Assembly (NCBI GenBank): GCA_947305705.1
Contig: CAMZEB010000005.1
Span: 1 to 46,597, forward strand
Source of the DNA: an uncultured Candidatus Saccharibacteria bacterium
Lineage (GTDB): Bacteria; Patescibacteriota; Saccharimonadia; Saccharimonadales; Saccharimonadaceae
Length of the DNA stretch: 46,597 nt
Reading direction: 5' to 3'
Part shown: in pieces, positions 1 through 9,262 of the stretch
Layout of the letters: the number at the start of each line of letters is the position of its first letter
Numbering within the stretch: the stretch's first letter is position 1
Position numbers and translations under genes: made by a program
Notes under the pieces: model-generated
Databases searched by the model: none
Told to the model about the DNA's origin: nothing
The model's input: only the letters and a program-made list of their open reading frames with translations

Positions 1-3000
1 GTAGTGGTAGCCGTGTGGAGTTCACAGAAGGCGACCAAGTTCTTCCAATACCAAACCTAACCGAGCATCAGACCAAATCCTGGAAAGAATTCGTGGATTA
101 TGGTCTACAGGAGGTCTTCAACGAGCTCAACCCGATCGATGATTACACCGGTCAAAAGATGAGCCTTCGTTTCAAGGATTATTTCTTCAAAGATCCTGTC
201 GAAGACGACCGTACTGCAAAAGATAACCTTACATCTTATGAGGCTGCTTTGCATGTCAATATTGAGCTCGAAAACAAAGTTACTGGCGAGAAAAAGGAAC
301 AGGAAATCTATTTTGGCGATTATCCATGGATGACCGACCGCGCCAGCTTTATTATCAACGGTACTGAGCGCGTAATCGTTTCGCAGCTTATTCGTTCTGC
401 GGGCGTATTCTTCTCAGCTGATACGGTTTCTGGCCATAATTATTATGGCGCAAAAATCATTCCAGGCCGTGGCGCTTGGCTTGAATTTGAAACTGATACC
501 AAAAATGTTATTTACGTTAAGATTGATCGTCGCAAGAAAGTTCCTGTAACGACCTTCCTTCGTGCTCTCGGCATGAAGAAAACTGAGATTGTTGCAGCTT
601 TCAAGGGAATTGATAACGGCGAAGTAAAATATATCGACAATACGCTCGATAAAGACCCAGCCAGCAATACGAGCGAAGCTCTTCTTGAGATTTATCGCCG
701 TCTCCGCCCAGGTGATCTCGCAACTGTCGAGAACGCAAAGAGCATGATTGAGCGCACCTTCCACGATTATCGTCGTTATGACTATTCTCGTGTCGGTCGC
801 TACAAAATCAATCAGCGCCTTGGTTTTGATACTCCAAATGATGAGGCGCATCGCACTCTTCAGATGGAAGATCTCATCGCTATCATCAGCGAAATTATCC
901 GTTTGAATAATACTCAGGAACCAGCAGACGATATCGACTCGCTCGCAAACCGCCGCGTGAAACTCGTTGGCGAGCTTGTTCAGCGCCAATTCCGTCTTGG
1001 TATGCTTCGCCTCCAGCGCAACATCCTCGACCGTATGTCGATGGCTGATCCTCAAACCGTTACTCCATCTCAGCTCGTCAACTCACGCCCAGTAGTTGCC
1101 GCTGTTAAGGAATTCTTTAGTAGCTCTCAGCTTAGCCAGCTTATGGATGAAACAAACCCATTCTCCGAGCTTTCGCATAAGCGCCGTCTGAGCTCGATGG
1201 GCCCTGGTGGTCTTACCCGCGAACGTGCCGGCTTTGATGTTCGCGATGCTCACCCTACACACTATGGCCGCATCTGTACCGTCGAAACGCCAGAAGGTGG
1301 TAACGTCGGTCTCGTGCTTAACCTCGCAACTTATTCTCGTATTAATGAATATGGCTTCATTGAAGCTCCATACCGTGTTGTAAAAGACGGCAAAGTCACT
1401 GACGAGATTGTCTATGTTGACGCTGCTGCAGAGGAAAATATGGTAATTGCCGATACGAGCGCTAAGCTTGATAAGAACGGCAAGTTTGTCGATGAGTATG
1501 TATCTGCTCGTAAGCATCTCCAGCCAACTCAGGTTATGGCGAGCGAAGTGACACATATGGACGCTGTTCACAAAGAGATTCTTGGTGTGGCCGCATCAAT
1601 GATTCCATTTGTTGAAAAGAACCGTGTCGACCGCTCTTTGATGGCCTGCGCAATGCAGAAACAGGCAGTTCCACTTATTAAGCCTGAATCCGCAATTGTT
1701 TCTACTGGTATCGACTCAGAGGTCGCTAAGAATCTTTCTCAAATTGTCTTTGCAGAAGGTGATGGTGAGGTCGTAAAGGCCGACTCTGTCTCTGTAGAAG
1801 TTAAATACAAGAAAGAAACTAAGACTTACAATCTTATTCACTTTATGAAGACAAACGATGACCGCTGTTACGATGAGCGTACAGTTGTCAAACGTGGCCA
1901 GAAGGTAAAATATGGCGATGTCCTTATTGAGGGCGCATCTATCGCGGGTGGCGAACTTGCACTTGGTAAGAATATGCTTGTTGCCTTTATGCCATGGCGT
2001 GGTTATAACATGGATGATGCTATCGTTATTTCTCGCCGTCTCGTTGAAGACGATGAATTGACTAGTATTAATATTCGCGACTTCGATGTTGAGGTCCGCG
2101 AAACTAAGCTTGGCCCAGAACAAGTTACCCGCGATATTCCAAATGTTAGCGAAGCTGCTCTCCGCCACCTCGGCGAAGACGGTATCGTAACTGTCGGTTC
2201 CGAAGTTAAGAATGGCGATGTTCTCGTCGGTAAGATTACGCCAAAGGGCGAACAGGAGCTTAGCTCTGAGGAACGCCTCCTTCGCGCAATCTTCGGTGAA
2301 AAGGCAAAAGATGTCCGCGATACTTCCGTTCGTATGAATGGTTCTGATGGTGGTAAGGTCGTCGGTGTCCGTGTTTACACCCGCGAACAGGGCAACGAAC
2401 TCAAATCTGGCGTCATTATGCAGATCAAGATTTACGTTGCTGAAATGCGCAAGATTAGCGTCGGCGATAAGCTCGCTGGTCGTTATGGTAACAAGGGTGT
2501 CGTCGCACGTATTCTCCCAGTTGAGGATATGCCATTCATGGAAGACGGTACTCCAGTCGATGTTCTCTTGAACCCAATGGGCGTGCCTTCTCGTATGAAC
2601 CTCGGTCAGCTCTTTGAAACTCACCTTGGTATGGCTGCTCGCGCACTTGGTTACAAAGTTACAACCCCATCCTTCAACTCCGTCCCTGACGAAGTTATCT
2701 CGAAGGAGCTTGAAAAGGCTGGTTACCAGCGCGATGGTCGCGTCAAACTTTACGATGGTCTCACTGGTGAGCCATTTGAAGAACGCATTACCGTCGGTGT
2801 TATGTATATGCTCAAGCTACATCATATGGTCGCTGACAAGATTCACGCTCGTTCAACTGGTCCATACACGATGGTTACTCAGCAGCCACTTGGTGGTAAA
2901 GCTCAGAACGGTGGCCAGCGCTTCGGTGAAATGGAGGTCTGGACGCTTGAGGCTTACGGTGCAGCATCGACTCTTCAGGAAATGCTCACAATTAAGTCTG

Positions 3001-3398
3001 ATGATGTCTATGGCCGTGCTAAAGCTTACGAATCTATCATTAAGAACGAACCAATCGAAGGTCCAAAACTCCCAGAAGGCTTCAACGTCTTGGTTAAGGA
3101 ACTTCAAGGTCTCGGCCTCAAAGTTGATCTTCTCGATAACGGCGACGCAAAAGATGCAGACCGCGTAATTGAGAAAGCAACCGAGGAAGTCGAACGTATG
3201 CGCGACGATGCTGTCATCTACGCAAATACCGAGAGTGGTAATCCACCAGATGAACTGGACGATGAAGATATCGAAGGCTTCGAAACGCTCGATAGCGAAG
3301 GTAACGTTGAAGAAGAATTCGACGAGCCTTCTGAAGACGATTTCGAAGATGCATCTGACGACGAAGATATAACAACTGATTTAGGGGAGGACCTATAA
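1..3398 (+). CDS. rpoB: RNA polymerase subunit beta, 5' end outside window
   Basis: Beta subunit of DNA-directed RNA polymerase, which forms the catalytic core with beta-prime. The reading frame is already open at base 3 and reads SGSRVEFTEGDQVLP, so the true start probably lies upstream; the GTG at 15 is only the first in-window start-like codon. Diagnostic blocks are the rifampicin-pocket segment near 1119-1215 (SQLMDETNP, HKRRLSSMGPGG), the ETPEGGN motif near 1282-1302, GDKLAGRYGNKGVV near 2465, and the C-terminal GGQRFGEMEVWTLEAYGA near 2911. About 1,130 residues, short compared with the E. coli subunit (about 1,340), with a strongly acidic C-terminal tail of about 60 residues. One base separates its stop from rpoC, the standard rpoBC arrangement. 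Confidence 0.98.
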   Translation, partial: SGSRVEFTEGDQVLPIPNLTEHQTKSWKEFVDYGLQEVFNELNPIDDYTGQKMSLRFKDYFFKDPVEDDRTAKDNLTSYEAALHVNIELENKVTGEKKEQEIYFGDYPWMTDRASFIINGTERVIVSQLIRSAGVFFSADTVSGHNYYGAKIIPGRGAWLEFETDTKNVIYVKIDRRKKVPVTTFLRALGMKKTEIVAAFKGIDNGEVKYIDNTLDKDPASNTSEALLEIYRRLRPGDLATVENAKSMIERTFHDYRRYDYSRVGRYKINQRLGFDTPNDEAHRTLQMEDLIAIISEIIRLNNTQEPADDIDSLANRRVKLVGELVQRQFRLGMLRLQRNILDRMSMADPQTVTPSQLVNSRPVVAAVKEFFSSSQLSQLMDETNPFSELSHKRRLSSMGPGGLTRERAGFDVRDAHPTHYGRICTVETPEGGNVGLVLNLATYSRINEYGFIEAPYRVVKDGKVTDEIVYVDAAAEENMVIADTSAKLDKNGKFVDEYVSARKHLQPTQVMASEVTHMDAVHKEILGVAASMIPFVEKNRVDRSLMACAMQKQAVPLIKPESAIVSTGIDSEVAKNLSQIVFAEGDGEVVKADSVSVEVKYKKETKTYNLIHFMKTNDDRCYDERTVVKRGQKVKYGDVLIEGASIAGGELALGKNMLVAFMPWRGYNMDDAIVISRRLVEDDELTSINIRDFDVEVRETKLGPEQVTRDIPNVSEAALRHLGEDGIVTVGSEVKNGDVLVGKITPKGEQELSSEERLLRAIFGEKAKDVRDTSVRMNGSDGGKVVGVRVYTREQGNELKSGVIMQIKIYVAEMRKISVGDKLAGRYGNKGVVARILPVEDMPFMEDGTPVDVLLNPMGVPSRMNLGQLFETHLGMAARALGYKVTTPSFNSVPDEVISKELEKAGYQRDGRVKLYDGLTGEPFEERITVGVMYMLKLHHMVADKIHARSTGPYTMVTQQPLGGKAQNGGQRFGEMEVWTLEAYGAASTLQEMLTIKSDDVYGRAKAYESIIKNEPIEGPKLPEGFNVLVKELQGLGLKVDLLDNGDAKDADRVIEKATEEVERMRDDAVIYANTESGNPPDELDDEDIEGFETLDSEGNVEEEFDEPSEDDFEDASDDEDITTDLGEDL

Positions 3399-3399
3399 T

Positions 3400-6300
3400 A
3401 TGGCTTGGCAAGATAATTTCATTAGCGCCAACGATTTCGACTCTATTCGCCTCTCCGTTGCAAGTGAGGAAGATATCCTCAACTGGAGCTACGGTGAAGT
3501 TCTAAAGCCGGAAACAATTAACTATCGTACGCAAAAACCAGAACGCGATGGCTTGTTCTGTGAGCGTATCTTCGGACCAGTTAAGGATATTAATCCTAAT
3601 GATCCAAAACTCAAAGGCGTCCGCTCTCGCGAAGCTGCTGTTGATAAAGAAGGCAACCTCGTCACAAAGAGCATCACTCGTCGTGAGCGTATGGGGCATA
3701 TCTCATTGGCTGCTCCAGTCGCACATATCTGGTTTATGCGTGGTACTCCATCCGCATTAAGCCTACTTCTTGATATTACTGTCAAGAATATTGAAAAAGT
3801 TACCTACTTCGCTTCTTACGTCATCATTGACGCTGATAAAGAAGCAATCGACAAACGTCTCGAGGATCTTGAAGCACAGACCGATATTGCCCGTCAAGCT
3901 ATCCAAGCTCGCTACGCCGAGGAATCCAAAGCTGAAGGTGCAGACGTTAAGGCTCTAGCTGAAGCTCAGACGAAGGAACTCGAAGAGCTCGAAGAAAACT
4001 ATCGCAACGAGAAGAATATTCTCACTGGCTTTGTTAAAGGCGCAGTTATTTCCGAAGTTGACTACCGCAACCTCGAAGACGAAGATAAGGGCTACGAAGA
4101 CCTCATTACCGTCGAAATGGGTGCAAGTGGTATTGAAAAGCTCTTGAAGGAAATTGACCTTGATAAGCTTATTGATGATCTTCACGCTGAAGCCGAAGAA
4201 TCAAAGGGTCAGAAGCAGAAGAAGATTATGAAGCGCCTCAAGATTCTAGAGGGTATGCAATCTGCTGGCATTAAGCCAACTGATCTCGTTCTCAACGTGA
4301 TTCCAGTCATTCCTCCAGATCTACGTCCGATGATCTCACTCGCTGGTGGTCGCTTCGCAACCTCCGATTTGAACGATCTTTATCGCCGTGTTATCAACCG
4401 CAATAACCGCTTGAAGAAGCTTATCGACCTCAACGCGCCAGAAGTCATCTGCCGCAACGAGAAACGTATGCTTCAGGAAGCAGTTGATGCTCTTATCGAC
4501 AATAACGCTAGCCGTGGTGGTCGTGCAGCAGCATCTCAGAATGGCCGTCGCAAGCTGAAGAGCCTTTCTGACCTTCTCAAAGGTAAGCAAGGCCGCTTCC
4601 GCCAGAACCTTCTTGGTAAGCGTGTCGACTACTCTGGCCGTTCCGTTATCGTCGTCGGTCCAGAACTCCGCATTAATCAGTGTGGTCTTCCAAAGCAGAT
4701 GGCACTCGAACTCTTTAAGCCATTCGTCGTTTCTTGGCTCATTAGCCACGAGCATGCGAATAACATTCGTTCCGCATCTCGCCTAATCGAGCAGGGCGAA
4801 ACGGTTGTCTGGGATGCACTCGACGAGGTTATCGAAGGTAAATATGTTCTCCTTAACCGTGCACCATCCCTCCACCGTCTATCTGTTCAGGCCTTCCAGC
4901 CAAAGCTTATCGAAGGTAAAGCAATCCAGCTCCACCCACTCGTAGCTAACGGTTTCAACGCCGACTACGATGGTGACCAGATGGCAGTCCACCTTCCACT
5001 CTCTGCTGAGGCGCAGGCTGAAGCACGCGAGCTTATGGCTGCAGGTAAGAACCTCTTGAAGCCAGCTGATGGCGCTCCAGTTCTTTCTATTACGCAGGAC
5101 GTCGTTCTTGGTAGCTACTATCTCACTTATGACAAGCCATCCGCACAGGGCGAACGCAAGTCATATACTAGCGTCTACGAAGCTGAGCTCGCTTATGATA
5201 TGGGTCTCATTCAGCTCCAATCCCCAATTCGTGTTCATACGAAGGGCATTAAGCGTGATACTACTCTTGGTCGCGTCTTCTTCAACGAGATTCTTCCAAA
5301 GGAATATCCATACGATAACGAAGTTCAGAATAGCAAGCACCTAAAGAAGGTTATGGCAAACATCCTCGACCAGTTTGGCGATGAGGTTGCCGTTCAGACC
5401 GCAGATGCAATCAAGGATCTCTCCTTCAAATATGAAACTATCGCTGGTATCTCCACTTCAAAGGATGATTACCCAGATTACCCAGAAGTCGAAGCGATGA
5501 TTGCCGAAGGTGAAGGTCGCGCCGCTGCGATTTCTCAGCAGTTTGACGAAGGTCTCCTCACTGAAGATGAGCGCTATCGCCTCACGGTTGATTCTTGGCG
5601 CAAGGTCGACGATGAAGTCGCAAAGCACGTTAAGGATAACCTTGCTGAGCTCGATACAAACATCTCCATTATGACCAACTCTGGTGCTCGTGGTTCCGCA
5701 GGCAACATTAAGCTTGCTTCCGCAACGATTGGTATTCAGGTGGATGTCTTTAACCGTGAGATTGAGCTTCCAGTTAAGTCTTCCTTCAAGAAAGGTCTTA
5801 ACACTCTCGAATCCTTCATTGCAACCCGTGGTGCACGTCAGGGCCAGGTTTCTACGGCTCTCCGTACTGCTGACTCTGGTTACCTTACTCGCCGTCTCGT
5901 CGATGTTTCTCAGGATGTCTTTACTGTCGAAACTGAAGCGAACGACCCAGGCTTCCGCATCTACAAGAGCGAAACCGAAATTACCGGTATCGGCTTTGCA
6001 GATCGTATCTATGGTCGCTATAGCGCTGAAGCTGTCGAGAAATATGGTCTCGAAGCTGACGAACTCATTAGCCGCGAAGTTGCTAACCAACTCGAAGCCG
6101 ATGCTGATATTGATAGCCTCAAGATTCAGAGCATTCTCACTACCGAATGTGCTGATGGCGTACCACGCAAGGCTTACGGTATTGATATGTCAACCCGCCA
6201 GCCAGTCGCTTATCACGAACCAGTCGGCGTTATTGCCGCTCAGTCTGTCGGTGAGCCAGGTACTCAGCTTACACTCGATACTAAGCACTCCTCTGGTCAG

Positions 6301-7251
6301 GCAGGTTCTGGTGCTATCTCCCGCGGTCTTCCACGCGTTGAGGAGCTTCTCGAGGCCCGCTCACCAAAGGGTCAAGCCTTCATCGCAACTATCTCCGGTC
6401 TCGTTTCGACTTGGGAAGAAGGCCGCTACAATGTCGTCCAAGTTACGCCAGAAGCAGGCAAGACTGAGCATTTCGCTCTCGATGGCCGCAAGGCTAAGGT
6501 TAAAGATGGCGCAAGCGTTAAGGTCGGTACAATCATTGCCAGCAAGGCAAAGGGTGCAGAACCAATCGTTGCTCCATTTGATGGCATTGCAGAGCTAACA
6601 GATAATGAGATTGTTCTCGTTGCTAATGCTGGCACGCCAGTCAAGGTTTCTGTCCCACAAGACTACGCTCTTGCTGTTAAAGATGGTGACCACGTCGAGC
6701 CAGGCGATCGCCTCTCTGAAGGTTCTTTGAACTTGCAAGATCTTATGAAATATAAGGGCATCGAAGAAACAGAGCGCTATATCCTTAACGATATTCTCGC
6801 CATCTACGCTGCTCAAGGTCACGAAATCTCTGCAAAGCACCTCGAGGTTATCATTCGCCAGATGTTCTCTCGTGTTATGATTGAGGAACCAGGCGACACC
6901 GAGTTCATTACCGGCGATATCGTCTCTCGCGCTGCAGTCGCAGAAGCGAACGACAAAGCAATCGCTGCCGGCAAGACTCCTGCCACCTACGAACAGATGC
7001 TTCTCGGTATCTCGAAGGTCTCTATCTACTCTGATTCCTTCCTATCGGCTGCGTCCTTCCAGGATACGACTCGCGTCCTTATCTCGAGCGCAATCTCTGG
7101 TCGCGTCGATCGTCTCCATGGTCTCAAGGAGAACGTCATTATTGGTCGCAAGATTCCAGTAGGCACAGGTGTAGAATCTCTCGCTGAATATGCTGGTATC
7201 GAAAACGAGCCAACTGAGACCGATATTGAGACAGATCTAGAGAATATCTAA
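3400..7251 (+). CDS. rpoC: RNA polymerase subunit beta-prime, zinc ligands missing
   Basis: Beta-prime subunit of RNA polymerase, 1,283 residues. A Shine-Dalgarno GGGGAGGA at 3384-3391 precedes the ATG. The active-site motif NADYDGDQM is intact with Asp522, Asp524 and Asp526, as are the bridge-helix region ([19 protein letters not shown]) and [16 protein letters not shown]. Three departures from the family are visible. The N-terminal zinc-binding segment after [10 protein letters not shown] (residues about 62-90) has no cysteine. The second zinc site, normally around GVCxxCYG, reads GVPRKAYG, and its upstream partner cysteine is also absent. The trigger loop, normally TMRTFH, reads TLDTKH at residues 958-963. 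The rest of the frame is uninterrupted and well conserved, so this is not a pseudogene. A terminator follows directly. Confidence 0.98.
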   Translation: MAWQDNFISANDFDSIRLSVASEEDILNWSYGEVLKPETINYRTQKPERDGLFCERIFGPVKDINPNDPKLKGVRSREAAVDKEGNLVTKSITRRERMGHISLAAPVAHIWFMRGTPSALSLLLDITVKNIEKVTYFASYVIIDADKEAIDKRLEDLEAQTDIARQAIQARYAEESKAEGADVKALAEAQTKELEELEENYRNEKNILTGFVKGAVISEVDYRNLEDEDKGYEDLITVEMGASGIEKLLKEIDLDKLIDDLHAEAEESKGQKQKKIMKRLKILEGMQSAGIKPTDLVLNVIPVIPPDLRPMISLAGGRFATSDLNDLYRRVINRNNRLKKLIDLNAPEVICRNEKRMLQEAVDALIDNNASRGGRAAASQNGRRKLKSLSDLLKGKQGRFRQNLLGKRVDYSGRSVIVVGPELRINQCGLPKQMALELFKPFVVSWLISHEHANNIRSASRLIEQGETVVWDALDEVIEGKYVLLNRAPSLHRLSVQAFQPKLIEGKAIQLHPLVANGFNADYDGDQMAVHLPLSAEAQAEARELMAAGKNLLKPADGAPVLSITQDVVLGSYYLTYDKPSAQGERKSYTSVYEAELAYDMGLIQLQSPIRVHTKGIKRDTTLGRVFFNEILPKEYPYDNEVQNSKHLKKVMANILDQFGDEVAVQTADAIKDLSFKYETIAGISTSKDDYPDYPEVEAMIAEGEGRAAAISQQFDEGLLTEDERYRLTVDSWRKVDDEVAKHVKDNLAELDTNISIMTNSGARGSAGNIKLASATIGIQVDVFNREIELPVKSSFKKGLNTLESFIATRGARQGQVSTALRTADSGYLTRRLVDVSQDVFTVETEANDPGFRIYKSETEITGIGFADRIYGRYSAEAVEKYGLEADELISREVANQLEADADIDSLKIQSILTTECADGVPRKAYGIDMSTRQPVAYHEPVGVIAAQSVGEPGTQLTLDTKHSSGQAGSGAISRGLPRVEELLEARSPKGQAFIATISGLVSTWEEGRYNVVQVTPEAGKTEHFALDGRKAKVKDGASVKVGTIIASKAKGAEPIVAPFDGIAELTDNEIVLVANAGTPVKVSVPQDYALAVKDGDHVEPGDRLSEGSLNLQDLMKYKGIEETERYILNDILAIYAAQGHEISAKHLEVIIRQMFSRVMIEEPGDTEFITGDIVSRAAVAEANDKAIAAGKTPATYEQMLLGISKVSIYSDSFLSAASFQDTTRVLISSAISGRVDRLHGLKENVIIGRKIPVGTGVESLAEYAGIENEPTETDIETDLENI

Positions 7252-7263
7252 TCTGTTATCGGT

Positions 7264-7298
7264 AAAAAAGTAGCCCCATCCAAAGGGGTTACTTTTTT
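7264..7298 (+). terminator. rho-independent terminator after rpoC
   Basis: Inverted repeat AAAAAAGTAGCCCC / GGGGTTACTTTTTT with a 7-base loop, ending in a T-run. It closes the rpoBC unit just before the next promoter. Confidence 0.9.
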
Positions 7299-7330
7299 GT
7301 TGGCGAAATGAGAAAACAGTGGTATAACTA

Positions 7331-7359
7331 TTGACTTTTTAACTCGCTTGTGCTATAAT
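7331..7359 (+). promoter_or_regulatory. strong sigma70-type promoter
   Basis: TTGACT at 7331-7336 and TATAAT at 7354-7359 with a 17-base spacer and an extended -10 TG (TGC-TATAAT). It drives the membrane protein at 7417 through a leader of about 50 bases. Confidence 0.85.
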
Positions 7360-7416
7360 AAAGGCATAACCATTGTTTTACTATAAAACAAAGTACATTA
7401 TCAGGAGGTGTAGGCC

Positions 7417-8025
7417 ATGAAAAAGGTGTCTCTCAGAGAATTTAACATTCTCACAGGTATCGTGATGCTTTGGGGTATAGTTTTAGCCTCAGTCACGGCA
7501 ATGTTCGGTGGAGATTATTTCTCCAAGTGGAACGTTTGGCTGTTTATGCTGGCTTTTCTCGCGGTATTTATCGTGGGGTTGGCTGTGATGAACAGATCTG
7601 ACGAGCCGCTCATTAGTTTCCTGGGCTATTCGCTCGCAACCGCAGCGGTCGGCTCGCTTCTTGGCGTCGCATTAAAAGGCGCTGAAGTTTGTATCGAGCA
7701 CACGCTTGCAATTATAGCTATCGCAATACTGGTTATGATTGTAGTTGTAGCGTTTATCCCGGAAATCCTTCTTGTGAAGGAAAGAGCAATCACCCTGGCC
7801 CTTCTTGCCGCAGCAGCAGCCGTAGTCCTCGCTTGGATATTTAAGTTGGGAACATTCAGTTGGTGGGACGCTATTATAGCGGCCGGCTTAACTGTATGTA
7901 TTGGCTATGTTTGGGCAAAAGGACAGCGGCGCCAACGCACTATTGATCAGGCAGTCGACTCTGGAGCTGGCTTGTATTTAGGGGTATTAAAGTTATTCCT
8001 TAAAGCAGTAGGAGCCGAAGGCTAA
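7417..8025 (+). CDS. Bax-inhibitor-1-like (YccA/YbhL-type) membrane protein
   Basis: A 202-residue, very hydrophobic protein with about six or seven predicted transmembrane segments, beginning near residue 10. The C-terminal pattern WWDAIIAAGL, then TIDQAVDSGAGLYLGVLKLF, resembles the end of the BI-1/UPF0005 family, where an acidic helix is followed by LYLDFINLF; members are stress-related membrane proteins, some with calcium-leak activity. Family membership is inferred from that tail and the topology, so it is moderate. The Shine-Dalgarno AGGAGG lies about 8 bases before the ATG. It is a single-gene unit between its own strong promoter and its own terminator. It uses AGA arginine codons (residues 7 and 60), unlike the CGC/CGT-dominated neighbours. 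Confidence 0.6.
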   Translation: MKKVSLREFNILTGIVMLWGIVLASVTAMFGGDYFSKWNVWLFMLAFLAVFIVGLAVMNRSDEPLISFLGYSLATAAVGSLLGVALKGAEVCIEHTLAIIAIAILVMIVVVAFIPEILLVKERAITLALLAAAAAVVLAWIFKLGTFSWWDAIIAAGLTVCIGYVWAKGQRRQRTIDQAVDSGAGLYLGVLKLFLKAVGAEG

Positions 8026-8031
8026 AACCTC

Positions 8032-8062
8032 TGCTCTCGCGTTAAGCGAGAGCATTTTTTTT
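8032..8062 (+). terminator. rho-independent terminator
   Basis: TGCTCTCGC / GCGAGAGCA hairpin with a 5-base loop, followed by eight T. It ends the single-gene unit at 7417. Confidence 0.92.
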
Positions 8063-8063
8063 G

Positions 8064-8077
8064 TGGTAAAATATAAT
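8064..8077 (+). promoter_or_regulatory. extended -10 promoter for the desulfurase unit
   Basis: TGG-TAAAAT at 8064-8072, overlapping a second possible hexamer TATAAT at 8072-8077, starts right after the previous terminator. The leader of about 20 bases carries GGAG at 8089-8092 ahead of the ATG at 8099. Confidence 0.65.
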
Positions 8078-8098
8078 AAACAAATAGTGGAGAGCATT

Positions 8099-9262
8099 AT
8101 GGAGGATTTTGATTATCTGCGTGACGGTGATGTTTATCTAGATTCGGCTTGCCAATCTCTACGTCCGCGTCCTGTCATTGAAGCATTGAACAAATATTAT
8201 ACTGAGCATAATTCCTGCGGCGAACGCGTCAAATACGCTTGGGGTCGCAAAACTGACGAGCTTGTCGAAGATACGCGCGCCGCGATTTTGAAGTATCTCA
8301 AGCTCAAGAGCAAGGATTATTCGGTTTCTTTCACTCTAAACACCACCTATGGCATTAATCTTCTCCTCTCCCAATTCAAATCTGACATCTTCAAAAAAGT
8401 CATGACCTCAGACATCGAGCACAACTCGCCATTTCTCGCCACGATGACCTTCGCGAAGCGCCAAGGTATCCCGCGCGAAATTATGACACGCGAGCGCGAC
8501 GGCTCAATCGATGTTAGCAACTACGATTTTACGAAAGCGCTAGTTGTCGTGAACTCCGCTTCGAATATTGATGGCCGCAAGCTATTAAATATCAAAGAAA
8601 TCGTCAAAAAAGTCCACCAACAGGGCGGAATTATCATTATCGACGCTGCTCAAGCGCTCGCTCATTCTTCGGATATTCTCGAGAAGACCGAGGCCGATGC
8701 TATCTGTGCTTCCGCGCACAAGATGTATGGCCCGTCGCTCGGCATTATGATTGTCTGCCGCAAGCTCTTTGATCTGATCGAGACGAGCTTCATTGGTGGT
8801 GGCATGGTCGACGATGTCGACGCGGACCGCTATCAGTTGTCGGCCGATTCGCCAAATCACGCCTATACGAAGTTTGAATCTGGGCTTCAGGCCTGGGGTG
8901 AAATTGTTGCTTTTGGCGAGGCGATTAAGTGGCTCGAGAGCCGCACGAAGGCCGACAAGGCGAACCTTGCCAACTGCGTGGAGCGTCTCTACGATTTCCT
9001 CAAATCCCAGCCGAAGGTGCATCTTATTAATGACACACCAAACCCGACGATGTCCTTTTATATCGAAGGGCTCGATTCTCATATGCTTGGCGCCGCACTG
9101 AGCAACGAAGGCATTATGGCGCGTACTGGCTATTTCTGTGCCCATTATTATCTCGACCATGTTATGCATTATCCGCCACTTATCCGTTTCTCATTCGGTT
9201 ACCATATTCGCCCAGCGGATATTGATAAAACTATTAAAATTCTCGAAAGGATTCTAGGCTAA
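8099..9262 (+). CDS. SufS-like cysteine desulfurase (class V aminotransferase fold)
   Basis: PLP enzyme that would take sulfur from cysteine and hand it on as a persulfide for Fe-S clusters or tRNA thiolation. I place the start at ATG 8099 (387 residues) because the longer frame from GTG 8063 runs through the promoter, while 8099 has GGAG just upstream. The protein begins MEDFDYLRDGDVYLDSACQS, a typical opening of the family. The PLP lysine is in SAHKMYGP (Lys208), the aspartate region is IIIDAAQALAH, and the persulfide cysteine is in RTGYFCAHY (Cys347). No SufU, SufBCD or IscU partner is next to it. The stop overlaps the next start by one base (TAATG), so it is co-transcribed with a thioredoxin-fold membrane protein. 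A related class V aminotransferase activity cannot be excluded, but Cys347 supports desulfurase. Confidence 0.85.
   Translation: MEDFDYLRDGDVYLDSACQSLRPRPVIEALNKYYTEHNSCGERVKYAWGRKTDELVEDTRAAILKYLKLKSKDYSVSFTLNTTYGINLLLSQFKSDIFKKVMTSDIEHNSPFLATMTFAKRQGIPREIMTRERDGSIDVSNYDFTKALVVVNSASNIDGRKLLNIKEIVKKVHQQGGIIIIDAAQALAHSSDILEKTEADAICASAHKMYGPSLGIMIVCRKLFDLIETSFIGGGMVDDVDADRYQLSADSPNHAYTKFESGLQAWGEIVAFGEAIKWLESRTKADKANLANCVERLYDFLKSQPKVHLINDTPNPTMSFYIEGLDSHMLGAALSNEGIMARTGYFCAHYYLDHVMHYPPLIRFSFGYHIRPADIDKTIKILERILG

Noticed and set aside
414-3411. Long reading frames on the minus strand across rpoB (for example 414-1055, 1083-1571, 1716-2624)
   Set aside because: They mirror the codon structure of rpoB, have no Shine-Dalgarno or promoter, and their sequences show no domain-like pattern.
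3400-7251. rpoC as a pseudogene because of lost cysteines
   Set aside because: The frame is complete, the Mg-binding NADYDGD is intact, spacing from rpoB is normal and codon use matches rpoB.
8063-8098. GTG at 8063 as the desulfurase start
   Set aside because: It overlaps the -10 element and lacks a Shine-Dalgarno; ATG 8099 has one and gives the normal family N-terminus.
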